Notes: a model not told the origin generated them from the letters alone. Shown: positions 1 to 9,553, numbered from the stretch's first letter. The stretch is DNA of 64,000 nt from Bacteroidia bacterium (GCA_025454955.1 JALONL010000016.1:1-64000), one strand, 5' to 3'. A program made the numbers and translations.

Positions 1-7
1 TTACCAT

Positions 8-75
8 GAGGATGGGGGTTGTTTTGTAGCAAAAACAATGTACCGGTTTTCGGTACACCATCCTCTCTTTTTTAT
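8..75 (+). terminator. Nested hairpin with T-rich tail
   Basis: An outer stem GAGGATGG (8-15) pairs with CCATCCTC (58-65), and an inner perfect stem GTACCG (40-45) pairs with CGGTAC (51-56) over a GTTTT loop. A T-rich tract follows at 66-75. This looks like the intrinsic terminator of a plus-strand gene ending just left of the window. The unusually large outer stem could also be a structured RNA end. Confidence 0.6.
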
Positions 76-414
76 TTAGCTATTTTGGACAGATGTGATT
101 CATGTGTATCAAAAAGATATATCATTTGTAAAAATAATTAAATCCCGATAATGAGTTTACTCCACTCAACACCGGAATATCACCCACATTTTCTAAAAGT
201 AAATACCTCCAAACAGTTTAAACATGAAGATTACCAGGGTTGAATCAGTCTGATACCATTAATCACCTGAACTCTCCGACATTCCTGTAAATACAAAAAA
301 ATCGTCTCTCAATTATTGGAGATGAAAGTTTTGATGCTCCTCATAGATGATTTACATTAGCCACATATTCGCGTGAATAAATAGCTAACCAATTCCCCCC
401 CAAACCCAAAATCC
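76..414. other. Intergenic region with no recognisable gene
   Basis: AT-rich non-coding stretch between the terminator at the window edge and the HYR-protein gene at 415. I found no ORF with a plausible start, no RNA gene and no clear TAnnTTTG promoter. It presumably contains the promoter and 5' leader of the gene at 415. Confidence 0.5.
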
Positions 415-2856
415 ATGAATCCAAAACTACGTGTTCAACTAGTAACCGCGGCTACATTGCTTTTCGGCGGATCGCTCTGGTCGCAGTGCTTGTCTATTTC
501 CTGTCCGGGAAATATTACCGTATCGGCTCCCTCCAATGCCTGCGTGGCGCAGGTTAACTTTGCCACACCGGTAGGCGTAAATAACTGTACTACTTCAGGC
601 ACACAAACCTTTAACATGACCGGCTCGCTGCAAACGTTTACCGTACCGGCCGGTGTGACTTCGCTTTCCATCGATTGCCGGGGCGCTCAGGGCGGTTCGG
701 TAACCACTGCCTGTGCAGCCACAGGAGGTTTGGGTGCGCGTATGACCGGCACTTTTGCGGTAACACCCGGCGAAGTGCTTACCATTCTGGTAGGCGAGCA
801 GGGCTTAACCAATGGCTCTGATGCCGGCGGCGGTGGCGGATCTTTTGTGGTGCGTACCGGCAATATTCCGCTGGTAGTGGCCGGTGGCGGTGGCGGTGCC
901 ACCAATAATATTAATGCCTGCGGAAGCAACCGTAACGGGCTGGATGCCACCATCACCACTTCGGGAACAGCCAGCGGAAACGGAATTGTGGCCGGAGGAA
1001 CTGCCGGTAATGGCGGCGGCGCAAGTAACGGTTCGGGCGGCGGCGGCGGTGGTTTTTTAACCGACGGTGTGGCCGGTACCGGACTTCCCGGCAACAACGG
1101 TAAATCTTATTTAAACGGCGGTGCCGGTGGTAATGGCAACAACAACGACCGCGGCGGCTATGGCGGCGGCGGCGCAGGCTGGTTTACCGGCGGAAACGGC
1201 GGCGGCGGTGGCGGCTATTCGGGCGGAGCAACCAGTGGCAGCCAGCCTTTCACCGGCGGCGGCGGCGGTGGTTCTTACAGCATCGGCACAAGTCAGATGA
1301 ACTCGGCCGGATTTCAAACCGGACACGGACAGGTAATTATCAGCTACAGCGTTCCGGGACCGGCCACCACCACTCAAATTGCCGGTTTACCCAGCGGTTC
1401 TTCATTTCCGCTTGGCATCACCACACAAACATTTGTAGTAAGCGATGGCAGCGGCGATTTAGATACCTGCTCGTTTACCGTTACCGTAAACGATGTGACT
1501 GCACCTGTTATCACCTGCCCCAATAGCATTACAGTAAACAACGATTCCGGCATCTGCGGTGCGTTGGTGAATTATTCCAACCCTGTGGTGGTGGAGCTTT
1601 GCGGAACACCATTGCCCATACTCACCAGCGGACTGCCCAGTGGCTCTGTTTTTCCGGTTGGTACCACCACTGTGACGTATGTAGTAGCCGATGCAGCAGG
1701 CAATAACAGCAACTGCTCATTCCAGGTTACTGTAAACGATGTGGAAGCACCCGTATTTACCTGCTTATCCAACATGACCATGAATGTAGATTCGGGCTTA
1801 TGCACTGCCGTGGTTAATTTCAACACACCCACGGTTACGGATAACTGCTCATCGCCCACAGCCACACAGATTGCAGGTTTGCCGGGCGGCTCGGCTTTCC
1901 CGCTGGGCGTAACCACAGTAACTTACACCGCCACCGATGCAGCCGGAAACAGCGATACCTGTTCGTTTACCGTTACCGTGGTGGATAATGTGGCTCCTGT
2001 AATTAACTGTCCGCAGAATATTACCGTAAACAACATTCCCGGCACCTGCAATGCAGTGGTAAACTACAATACGCCCACTGCCACCGACATTTGTTCCAAT
2101 GCCACAGTAGCACTCACCGCAGGTTTACCCAGCGGCTCAAGTTTCCCGGTAGGAACCACTGTTGTTAATTACACCGCCACCGACGGGTCAAACAACACCT
2201 CAAACTGCTCGTTTAATGTAACCGTAGTAGCCGCCGACAACAGCACACAAACCGTGTCAATATGCAACGGCGAGAACTACTCCATTGGCAGCAGCACCTA
2301 CACCACCAGCGGCACTTACGTGGACACCCTCCAAAACAGCGGCGGCTGCGATTCTGTGGTAACCACACAACTTAGCGTAGCTCCCGCCATTAATGTAAAC
2401 GTAAACGTAACCGGTGCCACAGCCACTGCCGCCGCTTCGGGCGCAACCTACCAGTGGATCGACTGCGGCAACAACAATACGCCCGTGGCCGGTGCCACCT
2501 CGCAAACATTTACCGCCACCCAGGGCAGCAACTACGCGGTAATTGTAACCATAGGTAACTGCTCCGATACTTCGGCCTGTGTGTTGGTGTCGGGTTTGGG
2601 CAACGAGGTACAGCCTGTGTTGTTCAGCTTCTATCCCAATCCTACCAGCGGTATCATTCAGCTTGAGTTTACCACGCACCAGAATGAAGTGCGTGTAATA
2701 CTCACCGATGTGAGCGGTAAACTTATTTCCGAGCAACAGGAAGTGAATGTGTCGCGCACTGCGGTTGACATGGCTGCACTGCCTGCCGGTATGTATTTTA
2801 TCCGCGTAGCTACCGCAAACGGGGTACAGACCTTACCGGTGATGAAAAACGATTGA
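415..2856 (+). CDS. Secreted glycine-rich / HYR-repeat protein with T9SS type A sorting domain
   Basis: 813 aa. An N-terminal signal peptide (about residues 1-24, ending at SLWSQC) is followed by a first HYR half-repeat, then a strongly glycine-rich block (about 65-310) resembling the ALK/LTK-type Gly-rich domain (VPAGVTSL start, runs of GGGGG). Three further HYR (hyalin) repeats follow, each with the APVI-x-CP start, paired cysteines and a VGTTTVTYxATD-like end. A cysteine motif ending GGCDSVV precedes the C-terminus. The last 75 residues (FYPNPTSG, LTDVSGK, LPAGMYFIRV) form a type A T9SS sorting domain, so the protein should be exported by T9SS and surface-anchored or released. HYR domains usually serve adhesion; the exact role is unknown. 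It stands alone and is closed by a strong terminator. The Gly-rich block produces spurious minus-strand ORFs. Confidence 0.9.
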   Translation: MNPKLRVQLVTAATLLFGGSLWSQCLSISCPGNITVSAPSNACVAQVNFATPVGVNNCTTSGTQTFNMTGSLQTFTVPAGVTSLSIDCRGAQGGSVTTACAATGGLGARMTGTFAVTPGEVLTILVGEQGLTNGSDAGGGGGSFVVRTGNIPLVVAGGGGGATNNINACGSNRNGLDATITTSGTASGNGIVAGGTAGNGGGASNGSGGGGGGFLTDGVAGTGLPGNNGKSYLNGGAGGNGNNNDRGGYGGGGAGWFTGGNGGGGGGYSGGATSGSQPFTGGGGGGSYSIGTSQMNSAGFQTGHGQVIISYSVPGPATTTQIAGLPSGSSFPLGITTQTFVVSDGSGDLDTCSFTVTVNDVTAPVITCPNSITVNNDSGICGALVNYSNPVVVELCGTPLPILTSGLPSGSVFPVGTTTVTYVVADAAGNNSNCSFQVTVNDVEAPVFTCLSNMTMNVDSGLCTAVVNFNTPTVTDNCSSPTATQIAGLPGGSAFPLGVTTVTYTATDAAGNSDTCSFTVTVVDNVAPVINCPQNITVNNIPGTCNAVVNYNTPTATDICSNATVALTAGLPSGSSFPVGTTVVNYTATDGSNNTSNCSFNVTVVAADNSTQTVSICNGENYSIGSSTYTTSGTYVDTLQNSGGCDSVVTTQLSVAPAINVNVNVTGATATAAASGATYQWIDCGNNNTPVAGATSQTFTATQGSNYAVIVTIGNCSDTSACVLVSGLGNEVQPVLFSFYPNPTSGIIQLEFTTHQNEVRVILTDVSGKLISEQQEVNVSRTAVDMAALPAGMYFIRVATANGVQTLPVMKND

Positions 2857-2881
2857 TAAATATTCCTGAATAATTTTTTCG

Positions 2882-2915
2882 CGAAGCCGGGAATTTTCCC
2901 GGCTTCGTGTTTTTT
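2882..2915 (+). terminator. Intrinsic terminator of the HYR gene
   Basis: Perfect inverted repeat CGAAGCCGGGAA (2882-2893) / TTCCCGGCTTCG (2896-2907), followed by TGTTTTTT. It lies 25 bp after the stop codon of the HYR-protein gene. Confidence 0.9.
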
Positions 2916-3150
2916 ACCGGAAGATGTTTTTTGAGGAAATACCTGTTTCATATCTTTTATTTCTGTTGGGGAATGAAGGAAAATTTTTCTTATTTAAACA
3001 GAATCTGATTAAGGCCGGGGTTCGAACCTTCTGTTGTACCTGTTTCCCCGAAACCCTTGTAAATACAATAAATTCAACCCTCAAAAATCGTATTCTGCAC
3101 CAACCAATAATTTACCGATATTTGCATCCTCTAAACCAGATTATACAACC

Positions 3151-4830
3151 ATGTCGGAAGGCAGACAAATTATTTTTTCGATGGTAGGTGTGAGCAAAAT
3201 TCACCCACCTCAGAAACAGGTTCTCAAAGACATTTACCTCTCGTTTTATTACGGCGCCAAAATTGGCATCATTGGTCTTAACGGATCGGGTAAATCATCG
3301 CTGCTGCGCATTATTGCCGGAGTGGATAAGGATTACCTCGGCGATGTGCATTACTCGCCCGGTTACAGCATAGGTTTTCTCGAACAGGAGCCACAGCTCG
3401 ACGAGACGAAAACCGTGATGGACATTGTAAAACAGGGCGTGAAGGAAATTACCGATGTGCTCAACGAGTACGAAGAGGTAAACAACAAATTTGCCGAGCC
3501 CATGAGCGACGAGGAGATGAACAAACTCATCGAACGTCAGGCCCGCCTTTCCGACCGCATCGAGCAGCTTGATGCCTGGAACATAGAAAGCAAGCTCGAA
3601 CGCGCCATGAGTGCGCTCAACTGCCCCGAAGGCGATACACCCATAAACGTATGCTCGGGTGGTGAACGCCGCCGCGTGGCCCTGTGCCGCCTGCTGCTCC
3701 AGCAACCCGACATTCTCCTGCTCGACGAGCCTACCAACCATTTGGATGCCGAATCGGTACTGTGGCTGGAGCAGTTCCTGCAAAACTACCACGGCACCGT
3801 AATTGCCGTAACCCACGACCGCTACTTCCTCGACAATGTGGCCGGCTGGATTCTCGAACTCGACCGCGGCGAAGGCATTCCGTGGAAAGGCAATTACTCA
3901 AGCTGGCTCGACCAGAAATCGCAGCGGCTGGCGCAGGAAGAAAAAACCGAAAGCAAGCGCCGCAAAACCCTCGAACGCGAGCTGGAGTGGGTGAGGCAGG
4001 GAGCCAAAGGCCGCCAGGCCAAATCGAAAGCGCGTATTGCCAACTACGAAAAGATGCTTAGCGAAGATGTGCGCGCTAAGGAAGACAAGCTCGAACTCTT
4101 CATCCCCAACGGCCCGCGCCTGGGCAACGAAGTAATTGAAGCCATTGGCGTAAGCAAAGCCTTTGGCGATAAAGTACTTTACGAAAACCTCAACTTCAAA
4201 CTGCCGCCAGCGGGCATTGTGGGCATTATTGGCCCCAACGGTGCGGGTAAAACCACGCTGTTCCGCCTCATTATGGGCGAAATACAGCCCGATGCCGGCG
4301 AGTTTAAAGTAGGCCCCACGGTAAAAGTGGCTTACGTAGATCAGGCCCACGCCGAAATCAATCCCGAGCACACCGTGTTTGAGGCCATTACCGGCGGCAC
4401 CGAATACGTGGAACTCGAAGGTCACAAGCTCAACTCGCGTGCGTTTGTGTCGAAGTTCAACTTCAGCGGCCAGGATCAGGGCAAAAAGGTAAAAGTGCTT
4501 TCGGGCGGCGAGCGAAACCGCTTGCACCTGGCACTTACGCTGCGTTCGGGAGCCAACGTGCTGTTGCTCGACGAGCCTACCAACGATATCGACGTAAACA
4601 CCATGCGTGCGCTGGAAGAAGCACTCGAAAACTTTGCCGGTTGCGCCGTAATCATCTCACACGACCGCTGGTTCCTCGACCGCGTATGCACGCACATCCT
4701 CGCATTTGAAGGCGATGCCAGCGTATATTTCTTCGAAGGCTCGTTCTCCGAATACGAAGAAAACCGCCGCAAACGCCTCGGCGATTCGGCAGAGCCCAAG
4801 CGGTTTAAGTATAAAAAACTGGCCGTGTAA
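3151..4830 (+). CDS. ettA: ABC-F ATPase, energy-dependent translational throttle protein EttA
   Basis: 559 aa, close to the roughly 555 aa usual for EttA. Two ABC ATPase domains lack any membrane part: Walker A GLNGSGKSS (42-50) and a second GPNGAGKTT, signatures CSGGERRR and LSGGERNR, and Walker B LLLDEPTNHLD and LLLDEPTNDID. The lysine- and arginine-rich linker between them and the short arm insertion in domain 1 fit EttA, which binds the ribosomal E site and gates the first peptide-bond step according to ADP/ATP ratio. I chose the ATG at 3151 (MSEGRQIIFSM) because homologues begin there; upstream codons lack conservation-like composition. It is monocistronic, with a terminator on each side. 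Confidence 0.95.
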   Translation: MSEGRQIIFSMVGVSKIHPPQKQVLKDIYLSFYYGAKIGIIGLNGSGKSSLLRIIAGVDKDYLGDVHYSPGYSIGFLEQEPQLDETKTVMDIVKQGVKEITDVLNEYEEVNNKFAEPMSDEEMNKLIERQARLSDRIEQLDAWNIESKLERAMSALNCPEGDTPINVCSGGERRRVALCRLLLQQPDILLLDEPTNHLDAESVLWLEQFLQNYHGTVIAVTHDRYFLDNVAGWILELDRGEGIPWKGNYSSWLDQKSQRLAQEEKTESKRRKTLERELEWVRQGAKGRQAKSKARIANYEKMLSEDVRAKEDKLELFIPNGPRLGNEVIEAIGVSKAFGDKVLYENLNFKLPPAGIVGIIGPNGAGKTTLFRLIMGEIQPDAGEFKVGPTVKVAYVDQAHAEINPEHTVFEAITGGTEYVELEGHKLNSRAFVSKFNFSGQDQGKKVKVLSGGERNRLHLALTLRSGANVLLLDEPTNDIDVNTMRALEEALENFAGCAVIISHDRWFLDRVCTHILAFEGDASVYFFEGSFSEYEENRRKRLGDSAEPKRFKYKKLAV

Positions 4831-4843
4831 AAACGTCCTGCAT

Positions 4844-4876
4844 ATTCCCGGCCCGCGTAGTGCCGGGAATTTTTTT
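4844..4876 (+). terminator. Intrinsic terminator of ettA
   Basis: Stem ATTCCCGGC (4844-4852) / GCCGGGAAT (4862-4870) with a 9-nt loop and a seven-T tail, 13 bp after the ettA stop codon. Confidence 0.9.
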
Positions 4877-4957
4877 ATCACAAACCTGTTTTTTAACAGC
4901 ACTAACTATTACGGTAATTTTTCAAATTTGCTCCGTGCAATAAACACATATACTGCC

Positions 4958-5665
4958 ATGAAAAAACTCTTCTTCCCCCTTGTTGCCTCCGCATTCCTGT
5001 TTACCGCCATGGTTCCGGCCGAAGTGTGCGAGAGCGACCTTTTTGTAAAAGGCGTAAGCATTACCACTTCCACCTTCGATGAAAAAGGCAAGCTCGTTTC
5101 AACCGGAACCAGTACCATTAAAGAGGTAGAAAAAACTGCAGTTTCAGTTTTTGCGGATATGCATGTTTCTACCGTTGACGCCAAAAGCCGCGAAATGGGC
5201 TCGGCCGATGTGAAAATGCGCTGCGAAAACGGCAAGTTTTACATGGACATGAAAAACTTTGCATCAAGCAATAACACCCGCATGGGTGCCGATTTTTCGT
5301 TTGATTTTGAAGGTATTGATATTGAATACCCCTCTGTTATGAGTGTAGGTATGAACTTGCGTGATGCACATGTGATAATGACCACAAAAAACAACGGCTC
5401 CCAGTTTTCAACCACCACCATCAAAATGTACAACCGTAAAGTGGTAGCCCGCGAAAATAAAACCACACCCGCGGGCACGTTCGACTGCTGGAAAATTGAA
5501 TACGATATTGATTTTGAAATGGTAATGGCAATGGGTAAACTGCCCATCAAACCGCGCCACAGCATAGAATGGTTTACACCCAAAATTGGTGCAGTGTACA
5601 CCGAAAGCTACAAAGAAGGCAAACTCGAAAGCCACTCCGAAACAACCAAAATTGTGAAGCCCTGA
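4958..5665 (+). CDS. Exported TapB-like (DUF3108-related) protein
   Basis: 235 aa. Signal peptide MKKLFFPLVASAFLFTAMVPA, then a mainly beta protein. The C-terminal half carries the pattern TTPAGTFDCWKI, then IEWFTPKIGAVYTESYKEG, typical of the TapB/DUF3108-like beta-clip proteins of Bacteroidota. Their biochemical role is unknown; location should be periplasmic or outer-membrane associated. The start at 4958 is chosen because it gives a clean signal peptide; the longer frame upstream runs through the ettA terminator. The next gene (5736) is a diverged paralogue with the same C-terminal pattern. Confidence 0.8.
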   Translation: MKKLFFPLVASAFLFTAMVPAEVCESDLFVKGVSITTSTFDEKGKLVSTGTSTIKEVEKTAVSVFADMHVSTVDAKSREMGSADVKMRCENGKFYMDMKNFASSNNTRMGADFSFDFEGIDIEYPSVMSVGMNLRDAHVIMTTKNNGSQFSTTTIKMYNRKVVARENKTTPAGTFDCWKIEYDIDFEMVMAMGKLPIKPRHSIEWFTPKIGAVYTESYKEGKLESHSETTKIVKP

Positions 5666-5689
5666 TTTTCCCCTCAGACTCACAATTTA

Positions 5690-5730
5690 AACACGCCGCT
5701 ACGACCCTGTGCGGCGTGTTTTGTATTTTT
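5690..5730 (+). terminator. Intrinsic terminator
   Basis: AACACGCCGC (5690-5699) pairs perfectly with GCGGCGTGTT (5711-5720), followed by TTGTATTTTT. It lies between the two TapB-like genes, so they are probably separate transcription units although the second start is only 5 bp beyond the T-tract. Confidence 0.85.
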
Positions 5731-5735
5731 AGGGT

Positions 5736-6440
5736 ATGAAAAATGTGTGGAAGGGATTGACCATATTTTTGCTGTGTACCGCTTTTTCGCGGCCTGCACA
5801 ATTAATTCCCTTGCCGGTAAAACAGGGGGCAATGCTTACCTATCTTCGTTTGGACGCACAGGGCCGGGCTACGGGATATGTGAACATGAATATTATTTCA
5901 ACTCAGCCGGTAAAAGGAAAATTTATAAGCCGTTCGGAAACGCAATACCTTACGCGAAAGCGTGTGCTTATTGGATCCCTGCCCGAATTCTATGCCTGTG
6001 ATTCGATGTTTTATTATGTAACAGCCCGGCAATGGATTGTAGATGTAAAGCACACTGCAAACGACGAACGGGTGGCCGAATCGCCTTCTTCGTGGCTCAG
6101 CTATCCGCTTAATCCTGCCGTGGGCGATACCCTGGCCCCGGCATTATTTATCGACACCAAACCCGGGCCCGACGGCCCCAGCACTACGAATTACCGCATC
6201 GTAAACCGCAAAGTGGCTTCGACTGATTCGGTATTGCTTCCGCAAATAGGCAAACTGGATGCCTGGAAAATCACTGCCGATATTATGGCTTCGCGCCCCG
6301 GATTGGGCGAGGGCAGGGCTTACCGCTATGCCACGGTAGAGGAGTGGTTTGTGCCGCGGCTGGGGGTGGTGCAGCATATCAGGAAGAATGAAACGGGCTT
6401 GTATTATAAGTTGCAGTTGCGGGGGTATAAAATGCCTTGA
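5736..6440 (+). CDS. Exported TapB-like (DUF3108-related) protein, paralogue
   Basis: 234 aa. A hydrophobic N-terminus (LTIFLLCTAFSRPAQ) acts as signal peptide. The core matches the preceding gene: a YRIVNRKVAS strand, then IGKLDAWKITADI (compare AGTFDCWKIEYDI) and VEEWFVPRLGVVQHIRKNETG (compare IEWFTPKIGAVYTESYKEG). This indicates tandem duplication followed by strong divergence. Function unknown; an exported beta-rich protein is likely. Downstream composition shifts sharply to AT-rich at the ATPase gene. Confidence 0.75.
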   Translation: MKNVWKGLTIFLLCTAFSRPAQLIPLPVKQGAMLTYLRLDAQGRATGYVNMNIISTQPVKGKFISRSETQYLTRKRVLIGSLPEFYACDSMFYYVTARQWIVDVKHTANDERVAESPSSWLSYPLNPAVGDTLAPALFIDTKPGPDGPSTTNYRIVNRKVASTDSVLLPQIGKLDAWKITADIMASRPGLGEGRAYRYATVEEWFVPRLGVVQHIRKNETGLYYKLQLRGYKMP

Positions 6441-6466
6441 AATTGGGGAGTTTGTGGTTATATTTG
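6437..6466 (+). promoter_or_regulatory. Candidate Bacteroidota-type promoter of the ATPase/TOPRIM pair
   Basis: TTG (6437-6439), a 19-nt spacer and TATATTTG (6459-6466) match the phylum consensus TTTG/TTG-N19/20-TAnnTTTG. The expected start site falls at or just before the ATG at 6473, so the transcript would be leaderless or nearly so. It overlaps the 3' end of the preceding gene. Confidence 0.4.
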
Positions 6467-6472
6467 TGAGCT

Positions 6473-7528
6473 ATGGCACCCAATTATCATATTTCTTTTT
6501 TTTCGGTCAAAAATTTCAAAGGATTTGATTTCTTTGAAATGAATGAACTTGGCCAGTTCAATCTGATATCAGGAGATAATAATGTTGGGAAAACAAGCCT
6601 GCTGGAGTCTTTACTTTTAGATAATGATCTGATTCAAACACTTCACAATCTAAATTCTATATATTGGATAAAACACAATTTAAGTTCAGAAGAGTCCAGA
6701 AAAAGAAACTATTTAGACTACTTTATTAATAATAAAAGTGGAAATAAAAGTATTCATTACTCTTTCGCTCCTGGAATCGAATTTCGCATAGATAAAGGAG
6801 ACGTGAGACTGCAATCTTCTGAAGTAGTTGAAAAGTTTCATACAAAGTACAGTAGCCTTAATAAGATAGGTGAAATAGCCATGTTATTTGTAAATAATAA
6901 GCTACAGGACGTTTCACCAATAGAGTACCTCACCGAAAGCCACTTAATTAGCGGCACTATTCTCCCCAATAACATAGGCTTTACTTCTCGAATGGTCAAA
7001 AGCTATTCGTTTTTAATCAATCAGGATTTCACAAACAAATCAAAACTCATAGAATCACTAAAACTCTTTATTCCAGATATACAAGATATCTGGATGCTAG
7101 AAAATCAATTTGGAGAAAATACGATTGAAATTCAACAACATAATAGCAATCAGTTACTCCCGTTGACATCCTTTGGTGATGGAGCTTTAAAAATGTTTCG
7201 CCTTATTTTGCGAATCATGACTACTTCAAATCAGCGATTAATGATCGACGAGATTGATGCGGGTGTGTTTTATCTTAAAATGAAGGAATATATCAAAGTG
7301 ATTTTGTTAACTGCTAAACAATATAATGTTCAATTATTCTTTACTACTCACAGTAAAGAGTTTATTGACAATTATTATCTGGCAATAAGTGATTTAGGGG
7401 TTTCAGTACAATCTTTATCCCGATTTATTCGCCTTGAAAAGCAACAATCAGGCAGAGTAGTAGCACGCAATTATTCTTACCAACAGTTCAGTAATGCAAT
7501 TGAACTTGGTAATGAAGTTAGATACTGA
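6473..7528 (+). CDS. AAA/ABC-type ATPase of the OLD/AAA_15-AAA_21 class (candidate defence ATPase)
   Basis: 351 aa. The N-terminus ISFFSVKNFKGF followed by Walker A GDNNVGKTS (34-42) is typical of SMC-like/OLD-family ATPases. A signature-like SFGDGALK precedes Walker B LMIDEID (D259-E260), and FTTHSKE (H293) is the H-loop. There is no membrane segment, so it is a soluble ATPase. The next gene starts 7 bp later and encodes a TOPRIM protein. This ATPase + TOPRIM pairing resembles PARIS (AriA-AriB) and split OLD systems, where the ATPase senses phage and the TOPRIM protein acts as nuclease. Both genes are AT-rich (18 G/C of 60 at 6601-6660, against 31 of 60 in hisS at 9061-9120), suggesting recent acquisition. 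The defence role is inference. Confidence 0.75.
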   Translation: MAPNYHISFFSVKNFKGFDFFEMNELGQFNLISGDNNVGKTSLLESLLLDNDLIQTLHNLNSIYWIKHNLSSEESRKRNYLDYFINNKSGNKSIHYSFAPGIEFRIDKGDVRLQSSEVVEKFHTKYSSLNKIGEIAMLFVNNKLQDVSPIEYLTESHLISGTILPNNIGFTSRMVKSYSFLINQDFTNKSKLIESLKLFIPDIQDIWMLENQFGENTIEIQQHNSNQLLPLTSFGDGALKMFRLILRIMTTSNQRLMIDEIDAGVFYLKMKEYIKVILLTAKQYNVQLFFTTHSKEFIDNYYLAISDLGVSVQSLSRFIRLEKQQSGRVVARNYSYQQFSNAIELGNEVRY

Positions 7529-7535
7529 GTAGATT

Positions 7536-8150
7536 ATGGAGCAAGTAAAAATTTTTGTTGAGGGAGAAACTGATAAAAAATTTATCTCTGACTATCTCAA
7601 TTATCTTAATATTTCATTTATCGGTGATCAAATCAATATAATTAACGGAAAAAGTGAAAGCCACATTCGGTTGCAGTCCAGTGCATTTAATCTGAACGCA
7701 CTTAATTTGTTTGTTCTTGATTTGGACAACGATTTACTTGAAGAAAGGGAAAAGGAAATTCGAGCTATTCTATCTGATTATTCTGTGAGTGCTGAATTGT
7801 TTTTTTATCCCAATAATAGTAACAGCGGCACCTTCGAAGATCTCCTTAAATCAATGGCATGGCCTCAATATGCAGATTTTTTTCAATGTTATAGTCAATT
7901 GAATAATTGTATAACGCAGGTACACTCTGATTTTGAGACGTTAGATAAAAAAGATGAAGTATATGCTTATCTGAGTGCCTTGCTGACCAAAGAAGAACGC
8001 TATCAGCGAGCCGATTTTCTGCATTTCACCCGCAAACCCACTTCTAATAAACCGCACACGCCAAGCTATATGCAAACCCGGTTCTGGAACATTGAATCGC
8101 CAGCCATACAACCGCTCAAACAATTCCTTCTCACACATCTCTCCGCCTAA
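7536..8150 (+). CDS. TOPRIM-fold protein, DUF3226-like, partner of the ATPase
   Basis: 204 aa. The N-terminal strand [13 protein letters not shown] (E9, E11, D13) and the acidic cluster VLDLDND (D62, D64, D66) are the two metal-binding motifs of a TOPRIM fold. The spacing and the following [16 protein letters not shown] block resemble DUF3226 proteins; DUF4435, the AriB family, is a related alternative. It is probably a metal-dependent nuclease or primase-like effector controlled by the ATPase 7 bp upstream. The first two-thirds are AT-rich, while the last 50 or so codons have the base composition of the flanking genome. The stop codon lies one base before the hisS start. Confidence 0.7.
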   Translation: MEQVKIFVEGETDKKFISDYLNYLNISFIGDQINIINGKSESHIRLQSSAFNLNALNLFVLDLDNDLLEEREKEIRAILSDYSVSAELFFYPNNSNSGTFEDLLKSMAWPQYADFFQCYSQLNNCITQVHSDFETLDKKDEVYAYLSALLTKEERYQRADFLHFTRKPTSNKPHTPSYMQTRFWNIESPAIQPLKQFLLTHLSA

Positions 8151-8151
8151 A

Positions 8152-9543
8152 ATGGCCGCTCAAAAACCTTCCATTCCAAAAGGCACGCGCGATTTCACCC
8201 CACAGGAAATGGTGCGCCGCAATTACATTTTCGATACCATCCGCGCGGTGTTTCGCCGATACGGCTATCTGCCCATAGAAACACCGGCTATGGAAACCAT
8301 AGAAACCCTCACCGGTAAATATGGCGACGAAGGCGATCAGTTGCTGTTTAAAATACTCAATTCGCGTCCGCACGAAGCCAGGGATGAAAACCAAAAAGTG
8401 AAGATGCGCGAAGCGTTTGAGCGCACTCTCGAACAAAACACCAATACGCCGGTACTTACCGAAAAGGCCCTGCGCTACGACTTAACCGTGCCCTTTGCCC
8501 GTTTCGTGGTACAGCACCAGCACGAAATTACATTTCCCTTTCGCCGCTACCAGATACAGCCCGTGTGGCGCGCCGATCGTCCGCAGAAAGGCCGCTACCG
8601 CGAGTTTTACCAGTGCGATGCCGATGTTATTGGCAGCAACTCGCTGCTGAACGAGGTGGAATTGGTGCAAATGATAGACGATGCGTTTACCACCTTCGAT
8701 GTGCCGGTGACGGTGAAAATTAACAACCGCAAAATACTCAGCGGCATTGCCGAGGTGATTGGCGAGAAGGAACGCATTGTAACCATCACCGTGGCCATCG
8801 ACAAACTCGATAAAATTGGCATCGAGGGTGTAAACAAAGAGTTGGGCGAAAACGGCGTTTCTGCATCGGCCATCGAAAAACTGCAGCCGCTCATTGCCTT
8901 TACCGGCGATTATGCGGCCAAGCGCGAGTTGCTGCGTAATATGCTGGCCGGGTCGGAAGTGGGGCAGAAGGGCATTGAAGAAGTTGATTTCATCTTTGCC
9001 AAAGTGGCCGAAGCCGGTTTGCAGTCGGCCACAGTAGAGCTTGATATTACGCTGGCCCGAGGACTGAACTATTACACCGGCGCAATCTTCGAAGTGAAAG
9101 CCAATGTGGGTTCGCTCAGCAGCAGCATTTGCGGGGGCGGCCGTTACGACGATCTTACCGGCATTTTCGGGTTGAAAGACATGTCGGGCGTGGGCATTTC
9201 GTTTGGTGCCGATCGTATTTACGATGTGCTGAACGAACTGAACCGCTATCCGGCCGATGTGACCATGAGCACACAGTTGCTGTTCATCAATTTTGGCGAC
9301 GAAGATGGCAACGAAGCATTCCGCACACTGCACAAAGTACGTCGCGCTGGCATTGCCGCCGAGATTTATCCCGATGCCGCCAAAATACAGAAGCAGTTCA
9401 AGTATGCCGATGCACGGCAGATTCCGTTTGTAGCCGTAATTGGCGAAAGCGAACGTACTGCGGGCAAAGTCATGCTCAAAAACATGCAAAGCGGCGAACA
9501 GGAGCTTGTGGCTTTGGATGAGTTGATAAATCGCCTCACATAA
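8152..9543 (+). CDS. hisS: Histidyl-tRNA synthetase
   Basis: 463 aa class II aminoacyl-tRNA synthetase that charges tRNA-His. It begins PKGTRDF, the standard HisRS N-terminus, and contains motif 2 ([20 protein letters not shown]), the histidine-binding [15 protein letters not shown] and the [13 protein letters not shown] loop. The C-terminal anticodon-binding domain occupies about the last 90 residues. The start is ATG 8152 ([15 protein letters not shown]); the frame is open 60 bp further upstream, but that part overlaps the TOPRIM gene and is not HisRS-like. With one base between it and the upstream stop, hisS could be translationally coupled to the ATPase/TOPRIM pair. Confidence 0.95.
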   Translation: MAAQKPSIPKGTRDFTPQEMVRRNYIFDTIRAVFRRYGYLPIETPAMETIETLTGKYGDEGDQLLFKILNSRPHEARDENQKVKMREAFERTLEQNTNTPVLTEKALRYDLTVPFARFVVQHQHEITFPFRRYQIQPVWRADRPQKGRYREFYQCDADVIGSNSLLNEVELVQMIDDAFTTFDVPVTVKINNRKILSGIAEVIGEKERIVTITVAIDKLDKIGIEGVNKELGENGVSASAIEKLQPLIAFTGDYAAKRELLRNMLAGSEVGQKGIEEVDFIFAKVAEAGLQSATVELDITLARGLNYYTGAIFEVKANVGSLSSSICGGGRYDDLTGIFGLKDMSGVGISFGADRIYDVLNELNRYPADVTMSTQLLFINFGDEDGNEAFRTLHKVRRAGIAAEIYPDAAKIQKQFKYADARQIPFVAVIGESERTAGKVMLKNMQSGEQELVALDELINRLT

Positions 9544-9553
9544 TTCGTACGCT

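Noticed and set aside
687..1377. Minus-strand proline/alanine-rich ORFs
   Set aside because: They are the complement of the glycine-rich domain of the HYR protein.
3034..3150. N-terminal extension of ettA
   Set aside because: The 39 extra residues are not EttA-like, and the family start is at 3151.
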